Shown piece after piece: positions 18,935-22,464 of a stretch of 22,464 nucleotides of DNA (its first letter is position 1; each line of letters begins with the position of its first letter). The stretch is from Gammaproteobacteria bacterium. GTDB taxonomy: Bacteria; Pseudomonadota; Gammaproteobacteria; UBA1113. The stretch is taken from positions 1 through 22,464 of the forward strand of contig JAIELR010000179.1 of NCBI GenBank assembly GCA_019752835.1, written 5' to 3'. The notes beneath the pieces were generated by a model. It saw nothing but the letters and a program-made list of their open reading frames with translations, ran no database searches and had not been told where the DNA came from. A program made the position numbers and the translations under genes.

Positions 18935-19575
18935 GAAGAATAAAAAGTTATGTGATTCGTGCGGGTCGAATGACATCAAAGCAGCGTTTGGCGATAGAGA
19001 CGCATTTACCGCAAATGGGTTTGGCTATTGATGCCCCTTGGGATTTTAACGAAATCTTTGGACGAGTTGCGCCTACCGTGGTTGAAATAGGCTTTGGTAT
19101 GGGTGATTCGTTGTTTCAAATGGCGTTAGCGCAGCCCGATGAAAATTTCATTGGGATTGAGGTGCATCCGCCAGGTGTAGGTGCGCTGTTAACTAAAATA
19201 GCTGAAACGGGTATCGAAAATCTTCGAGTTTGTTCTATTGATGCTATTGCCGCACTAGAGGCATCCGTCGCTGACGGTTCGCTAGCCCGTGTGCAATTAT
19301 TTTTTCCGGATCCTTGGCCTAAAAAACGGCATCATAAACGCCGTATTGTTCGTCCTGATTTTATTTCTCTCATTGAACGCAAACTTCAAAATGGGGGGAT
19401 TTTTCATATTGCGACTGATTGGGCTGATTATGCGGAGTCTATTACCGAGCTCATGCAACAGCATGATCAATTTCAACGTTTAAATGAAAAAGGTCATCGA
19501 GCACATACGAAATATGAGGGACGAGCAAATCGATTAGGGCTTGATATATTTGATCTGGTTTTTCAAAGGCTGTAG
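18931..19575 (+). CDS. trmB: tRNA (guanine-N7-)-methyltransferase TrmB
   Basis: TrmB makes 7-methylguanosine at position 46 in the variable loop of tRNAs using S-adenosylmethionine. The 214-residue protein shows the SAM-binding motif VEIGFGMGDS (Glu52, Gly54-Gly58), FIGIEVHPPGVGALL, and the family signature FFPDPWPKKRHHKRRIV (Pro126-Trp129). The N-terminal MRRIKSYVIRAGRMT aligns with residues about 18 onward of E. coli TrmB (LRRIRSFVRRQGRLT), so this protein starts about 17 residues later. The start is GTG at 18931, overlapping the OPT stop as GTGA, with AGAGAAAG just upstream, which indicates translational coupling. The stop TAG (19573-19575) lies within the first copy of a dispersed repeat, but the protein ends where the family normally ends. 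Confidence 0.96.
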   Translation: MRRIKSYVIRAGRMTSKQRLAIETHLPQMGLAIDAPWDFNEIFGRVAPTVVEIGFGMGDSLFQMALAQPDENFIGIEVHPPGVGALLTKIAETGIENLRVCSIDAIAALEASVADGSLARVQLFFPDPWPKKRHHKRRIVRPDFISLIERKLQNGGIFHIATDWADYAESITELMQQHDQFQRLNEKGHRAHTKYEGRANRLGLDIFDLVFQRL

Positions 19576-19631
19576 GGGCAACCCTCCGTGGTTGCCCATG
19601 TTCGGGTAGGCACGGGGATCTACCCCTACAA
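19571..19631. repeat. Hairpin-forming dispersed repeat, copy 1, overlapping the trmB stop
   Basis: Bases 19571-19614 are the same 44-base sequence as 19654-19697 with two differences. GGGCAACC (19576-19583) and GGTTGCCC (19590-19597) form an 8-bp stem with a six-base loop. The outer ends TGTAGGGG (19571) and CTACCCCTACA (ending 19631) are also inverted repeats, so the unit is a nested palindrome. It begins inside the last codons of trmB and supplies TAG. There is no T tract, so it is not a classical intrinsic terminator, though it may stabilise or attenuate the OPT-trmB transcript. Confidence 0.8.
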
Positions 19632-19653
19632 CAGCCTTCGTACGAAATGCCTT

Positions 19654-19697
19654 TGTAGGGGCAACCCTCTGTGGTTGCCCGTGTTCGGGTAGGCACG
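19654..19697. repeat. Hairpin-forming dispersed repeat, copy 2
   Basis: Second copy of the 44-base unit, in the same orientation, 83 bases after the first. The stem is GGGCAACC (19659-19666) with GGTTGCCC (19673-19680). One of the two differences from copy 1 is in the loop (C to T), so the stem is preserved. It ends 34 bases before the lipase start codon and therefore lies in the likely leader or promoter region of that gene. Confidence 0.8.
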
Positions 19698-19731
19698 AAC
19701 TGGCATAACAAAAAGTAAAAAGAGTATAAAA

Positions 19732-20634
19732 ATGCGTAAATTAATCTATTTCTGTTTTATTTCATTTGGCCTGCTGTTATCGAGTATTGCGAGTGCTAAA
19801 ACCAGTCTTGATGGGATTGTTGTCTTTGGTGATAGTCTCTCGGATAACGGAAATTTATATAAAATGAAACAGGGCAAGGTCTTAGGCGCCCCCTATTATT
19901 TAGGGCGGTGCTCGAACGGTTTAGTTTGGGTCGAAATTTTGACTAAGGAGCTTCATTTTTCGTCGAAGCAACTTGATGATCGAGCTATCGCGGGCGCTCA
20001 AACCAGCGGTTCTCACCCTCCCGGTGCGATACAACAAATTAACCGCTATATCGATGAAAATCCCCAACTTGATCCCAACAAGCTTTATATCCTCTGGATC
20101 GGCGGTAATAATTATTTGTACCATCCCTTTGGACGCACTCATCGGGTGAATAAAACTATTGGCGATATTAATAAGGCAATAACTTTGCTCGCTAAGCATG
20201 GTGCGCACTATATTCTGGTTCCTAACTTGCCTGATATAGGCGCGAACCCTTTAGCGGCTAAGCTTCAGCAAAAACGTCCGCATCTGGGTTTGAAAGCCAA
20301 TTTGACGCAATTATCGTTAAAACATAATGAGAAGTTAGAAAAAGATTTACCTGCGTTACAACAGAAATTAGGGCCGAATGTTGATATCTTATTGATGAAT
20401 GATTATGCCTTGATGGAAACGGTTGAGGTAGATCCATCTAAATACGGTATCAAAAATCTTCACGATGCTTGCTACAATGGACCGAAGCTTTTCCAAGGGG
20501 GCGGCACAGTGTGTAAAGATCCTAATCAATATTTGTTCTGGGACGCCGTTCACCCGACGTTTACCGGGCATGAGGCTTTGGCTGGTTTGGCGTTGCAAAC
20601 GTTGAAGAATGCGGGGGTGGTCACGTCGCATTGA
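19732..20634 (+). CDS. Secreted GDSL/SGNH lipase (phospholipase / lysophospholipase / acyltransferase type)
   Basis: A 300-residue exported esterase. Residues 1-22 form a Sec signal peptide (Lys-rich start, hydrophobic core, cleavage after ASA). The mature part has SGNH block I FGDSLSDNG (nucleophile Ser35), block II around Gly88 (AIAGAQTS), block III IGGNNYL (Asn126) and block V WDAVHPT (Asp271, His274). Block III usually reads GxND; here the Asp is Asn127. Two late cysteines (CYNGPKLFQGGGTVC) could form a disulfide loop, as described for the PlaC-type enzymes of Legionella. Related proteins act as secreted phospholipase A or cholesterol acyltransferase, so a role in altering host membranes is plausible but not shown. 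The ATG at 19732 has a weak AAGAG upstream. A decayed copy of its 3' end lies at 21843-21944. Confidence 0.92.
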   Translation: MRKLIYFCFISFGLLLSSIASAKTSLDGIVVFGDSLSDNGNLYKMKQGKVLGAPYYLGRCSNGLVWVEILTKELHFSSKQLDDRAIAGAQTSGSHPPGAIQQINRYIDENPQLDPNKLYILWIGGNNYLYHPFGRTHRVNKTIGDINKAITLLAKHGAHYILVPNLPDIGANPLAAKLQQKRPHLGLKANLTQLSLKHNEKLEKDLPALQQKLGPNVDILLMNDYALMETVEVDPSKYGIKNLHDACYNGPKLFQGGGTVCKDPNQYLFWDAVHPTFTGHEALAGLALQTLKNAGVVTSH

Positions 20635-20656
20635 TGGACGAATTTACATCAATCCC

Positions 20657-20702
20657 ACATTCCGCACCAAAGTATTTTTTAGACAAATTTGGTGCGGAAT
20701 GT
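20657..20702. terminator. Long perfect inverted repeat between convergent genes, possible bidirectional terminator
   Basis: Fifteen bases (20657-20671, ACATTCCGCACCAAA) pair perfectly with 20688-20702 around a 16-base loop, and pairing extends outward imperfectly for about nine more bases. It lies 23 bases after the lipase stop and 130 bases beyond the end of the minus-strand toxin-like gene, a position suited to stopping transcription from both sides. T tracts do not directly follow the stem on either strand, so intrinsic termination is uncertain. It might instead be a repeat-element end. Confidence 0.5.
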
Positions 20703-20831
20703 TGGATCAATGCCCCGCCATCCATTAATCAATACACTTTTGGGTAATGAATAGGCTTCAACGAGGTCAGAATAAAATATCATGACGACAAATTAAAACG
20801 AAAAACTCGAAATATGCAGAATTAAAGCACC

Positions 20832-21203
20832 TCACAACTTCAACCGATGGTTAAACACATATTTTATAACCAAAAGTAACAGTGCTAAAATATTGACAGT
20901 AGTCGTTGACAATAATGCGATTAGCACACTGTCGTTTAACCGCCAATCCGGTGACAACAGAGATTGATAGAATAAAAAAACAAAAATTGCGATGACCCAA
21001 ACCACAACTAACCAGAAGATACGCGTTGCAAGCTCATTACTTAATTTAAAGGCCGCCTTAATATTGTCTATTTCAACTTTTTCCTTTTCCTCTCCCAAAG
21101 CTTGTCTTGCGGCTAACGTTAAAATATCTGGCTCTGAGGGCGGAACTTCGCCAGAGCCAATGTTTCCAATTTTTTTTAAAACTTCCTTATCTTGTTTATC
21201 CAT
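20832..21203 (-). CDS. Small two-helix membrane protein, likely toxin partner of the Panacea protein (PanT-like)
   Basis: A 123-residue protein with a charged, soluble N-terminal half (residues 1-60) and two membrane segments (about 62-79 and 93-113). The second opens with LLSTTTVNILALLLLVIKY, a pattern I recall from small membrane proteins found beside Panacea (DUF4065) genes. It starts only five bases after the Panacea stop, without a clear ribosome binding site of its own, so translation is probably coupled. Panacea-domain antitoxins neutralise diverse partners, including membrane-depolarising proteins, which makes this a reasonable toxin candidate. The toxin role is inferred from context; the protein could also be a harmless membrane accessory. 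Confidence 0.72.
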   Translation of the reverse strand: MDKQDKEVLKKIGNIGSGEVPPSEPDILTLAARQALGEEKEKVEIDNIKAAFKLSNELATRIFWLVVVWVIAIFVFLFYQSLLSPDWRLNDSVLIALLSTTTVNILALLLLVIKYVFNHRLKL

Positions 21204-21208
21204 ATGAC

Positions 21209-21613
21209 TTATTGCACCCGTTTATCAAAATACGCTTTGATTAATTGGTCATCGATATTAAAATTATGATGACTTTTACCTTTTTGTGCATGCCATGCTT
21301 CATACCAAGGTGAATCAGGCTCATGGGTTAAATTCGATAATTGTATTCCATCATAAACACCATAAACGTCCCATATTTTGTCTAATAACGCCAACGCTAC
21401 CTCATCTGTCATTAATTGCCCGACCTGTTTGTCATCGATCCTGTTTGACGTTTCTTCGGTAATGGGACCATTACCATATTTTTTAAAATCTTGATAAACC
21501 GACTCGATGACAGGTCCATACCGCCAGGCACAAACGGGTTCATTAATTAACCGTTTCCCGACGATCGCCAGATGCCAGCCATAGGCAAAATAAATAAGTT
21601 TTATCAACTTCAT
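21209..21613 (-). CDS. Panacea-domain (DUF4065 / SocA-like) antitoxin, N-terminus displaced by a frameshift
   Basis: The 134-residue frame begins MKLIKLIYFAYGWHLA and continues with CAWRYGPVIESVYQDFKKYG, the characteristic Panacea blocks. Members are the antitoxin half of PanAT toxin-antitoxin pairs or, as in Caulobacter SocA, a proteolytic adaptor. Family members normally carry about 25 residues before MKL. Here those residues are encoded just upstream but in another frame: from ATG 21687 the reading is MQYSAAVIANYFIKK, and after the six-A run at 21644-21649 the continuation ARNENAPLTP leads into MKL only if one base is added. ATG 21613 overlaps the stop of the upstream fragment (ATGA), so reinitiation could give this shorter protein. 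Whether that is active is unknown. Confidence 0.8.
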   Translation of the reverse strand: MKLIKLIYFAYGWHLAIVGKRLINEPVCAWRYGPVIESVYQDFKKYGNGPITEETSNRIDDKQVGQLMTDEVALALLDKIWDVYGVYDGIQLSNLTHEPDSPWYEAWHAQKGKSHHNFNIDDQLIKAYFDKRVQ

Positions 21614-21687
21614 TGGCGTGAGAGGTGCATTTTCATTGCGGGCTTTTTTATAAAATAATTAGCTATTACTGCTGCTGAATATTGCAT
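21610..21687 (-). pseudogene. Out-of-frame N-terminal fragment of the Panacea gene
   Basis: The ATG at 21687 has a good GGAG ribosome binding site ten bases upstream. Its frame gives MQYSAAVIANYFIKK, the usual first helix of a Panacea protein, then shifts at the A run (six T on the plus strand, 21644-21649) and stops at TGA 21610-21612. With seven A the frame would join the main Panacea frame seamlessly. The stop overlaps the downstream ATG. The cause may be a real deletion, a phase-variable homopolymer, transcriptional slippage, or a sequencing error. Confidence 0.72.
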
Positions 21688-21716
21688 GATATATTGACTC
21701 CGTTACGCTGTTGAGT

Positions 21717-21745
21717 ATATTAGCAGCAATAATGGCAAATGTCAT
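21717..21745 (-). promoter_or_regulatory. Candidate sigma-70 promoter for the Panacea pair
   Basis: Read on the minus strand, ATGACA (21740-21745, -35) and TAATAT (21717-21722, -10) are separated by exactly 17 bases. Transcription would start around 21710, about 20 bases before the GGAG and ATG 21687. This supports 21687 as the original start of the antitoxin gene. It is based on consensus only. Confidence 0.4.
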
Positions 21746-21777
21746 TAATATTTTCTTCATTTAATACATTAAAAATG

Positions 21778-21842
21778 TTTTCAAAACTAAACAAAAAACA
21801 AAACAAAAACAAAAAAAACTTTAAAACTAAGAAAATTTCACT
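21778..21842. other. A-rich low-complexity stretch
   Basis: A run dominated by A (repeated AAAACAAAACAAAAAC-like words) on the plus strand separates the Panacea promoter region from the lipase remnant. No coding potential is seen. It may be bent or easily melted DNA at the junction of the module. Confidence 0.6.
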
Positions 21843-21944
21843 TTATTTTGAAACGCCGTTCACCCGACGTTTACCGGGCATGAGGTTTTGGCCGGTTTGG
21901 CGTTGCAAACATTGAAGAACGCGGGGGCGGTGACCTCGAGGTAA
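21843..21944 (+). pseudogene. Decayed remnant of the 3' end of a GDSL lipase gene
   Basis: This stretch aligns without gaps to 20533-20634 of the intact lipase gene, at a constant offset of 1310 bases. From 21855 it reads AVHPTFTGHEVLAGLALQT and ends in TAA where the lipase ends in TGA. The codon matching Trp270 is TGA and that matching catalytic Asp271 is AAC (Asn). Many differences are in third codon positions, so the copy was probably once a working paralogue that later lost its 5' part. No start codon or upstream lipase sequence remains. Confidence 0.85.
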
Positions 21945-21966
21945 TGGGGTTGTAGGGGCCCCTTGT

Positions 21967-22464
21967 TTAGGGATATGAATTGATGAAGCAGCCTGTACCG
22001 CTATTGCTTGTTGCCAAGGTTTCATTCAGTCCGTTGGAGGCCAGATCAATAGTTATACCTATGCCCAAGCCAATTACTAAGCCGGTAGGCCCTCCTAGTA
22101 TAAAACCTATGACACCGCACAAGACCGGTACCCCAACATACAGTAGCGCAACGCCCAGTTTTTTAATGATCTCGCACCCTTTTTGACGACAGGATTTCTT
22201 TTTGTTAAAAAACTGGTAATTGGAGGCGTCCATTTGTTGGTTGCTGGTAGGAGCTGCTGTACCTGTCGTACTGGCTATTTTGTTATTCGCTGTTTGATCG
22301 TTGGCATTAGGGAGTACTTGTGTAGGTGGGTATGTGGAAGCCGTATTACTATGGTTGCTAGATTGAGAGATTACCTGCTCTTTTAGTTTAATAGTCTCCA
22401 GCGGCTTCCTGTCTATAGGCATGTGCATGAGAATACGCTTGACTTGGCTTAAATTAAGTGAAAA
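21967..22464 (-). CDS. Low-complexity protein with one glycine-rich membrane segment, possibly partial at right edge
   Basis: The frame ends at TAA 21967-21969. The first ATG in the window is at 22428 (153 residues), but no ribosome binding site precedes it and the frame stays open to the right edge with coding-like sequence (LSQVKRIL before MHMPIDRK), so the true start probably lies outside the window. Residues about 20-70 counted from that ATG are Ser/Thr/Asn/Gln-rich and likely disordered. A basic, cysteine-containing stretch (KKKSCRQKGCEIIKK) then leads into a long hydrophobic segment with glycine-zipper spacing (GVIGFILGGPTGLVIGLGIG) and a short Ser/Gly tail with one Cys. The function is not recognised. 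A membrane-inserting effector is one idea, without direct support. Confidence 0.6.
   Translation of the reverse strand, partial: FSLNLSQVKRILMHMPIDRKPLETIKLKEQVISQSSNHSNTASTYPPTQVLPNANDQTANNKIASTTGTAAPTSNQQMDASNYQFFNKKKSCRQKGCEIIKKLGVALLYVGVPVLCGVIGFILGGPTGLVIGLGIGITIDLASNGLNETLATSNSGTGCFINSYP

Noticed and set aside
21950..21964. Third copy of the trmB-end repeat (TGTAGGGGC)
   Set aside because: Only about nine bases match and the hairpin stem is absent, so a real copy is not supported.

Overview
The window looks like a piece of chromosome from an AT-rich gammaproteobacterium that lives inside host cells. The best guess is the order Legionellales (Legionella, Coxiella, Rickettsiella or Berkiella-type relatives). 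Reasons are gamma-type housekeeping genes (mutY, trmB), an OPT-family oligopeptide transporter, a secreted GDSL lipase of the Legionella phospholipase type, and a block of very large eukaryotic-like multidomain proteins (WD40 repeats, coiled coils, a Ulp1-like cysteine protease fold) typical of host-directed effectors. The assignment is inference; there is no rRNA or other phylogenetic marker here.

Layout. 1-15339, all minus strand: an effector-like block. It holds the 5' part of a WD40 / coiled-coil / lipase-like protein that runs off the left edge (1-1952), a 252-residue coiled-coil protein with an acidic tail (2243-3001), and a giant 4079-residue protein (3100-15339). The giant combines an N-terminal CE-clan (Ulp1/C48-like) cysteine protease signature, long helical regions, a polyglutamine tract, and a SecA-type DEAD motor in its C-terminal half. 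Inside the motor, the second helicase lobe appears twice in tandem. 15340-15726: a non-coding stretch holding a nested inverted-repeat element whose end motif recurs at 2181-2201. 15727-16782, minus: mutY. 16961-19575, plus: an OPT transporter and trmB, overlapping by four bases. 19571-19697: two copies of a hairpin-forming repeat, the first of which supplies the trmB stop codon. 19732-20634, plus: a secreted GDSL/SGNH lipase. 20832-21687, minus: a Panacea-type toxin-antitoxin pair whose antitoxin appears frameshifted in a homopolymer near its 5' end. 21843-21944, plus: a decayed copy of the 3' end of the lipase gene. 21967 to the right edge, minus: a protein with a low-complexity N-terminal half and one glycine-rich membrane segment, possibly partial.

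How it fits together. The three genes on the left read in one direction and may act together at the host interface. The giant could combine a ubiquitin-like-protein protease (or acetyltransferase) with an ATP-driven motor. The centre is ordinary DNA repair, peptide uptake and tRNA modification. On the right, the Panacea pair is bracketed by the intact lipase 3' end and its decayed copy in the same orientation, which suggests a duplication or insertion at this spot. The most interesting candidates are the giant protease-SecA fusion with its duplicated motor lobe, and the bracketed, frameshifted Panacea module.
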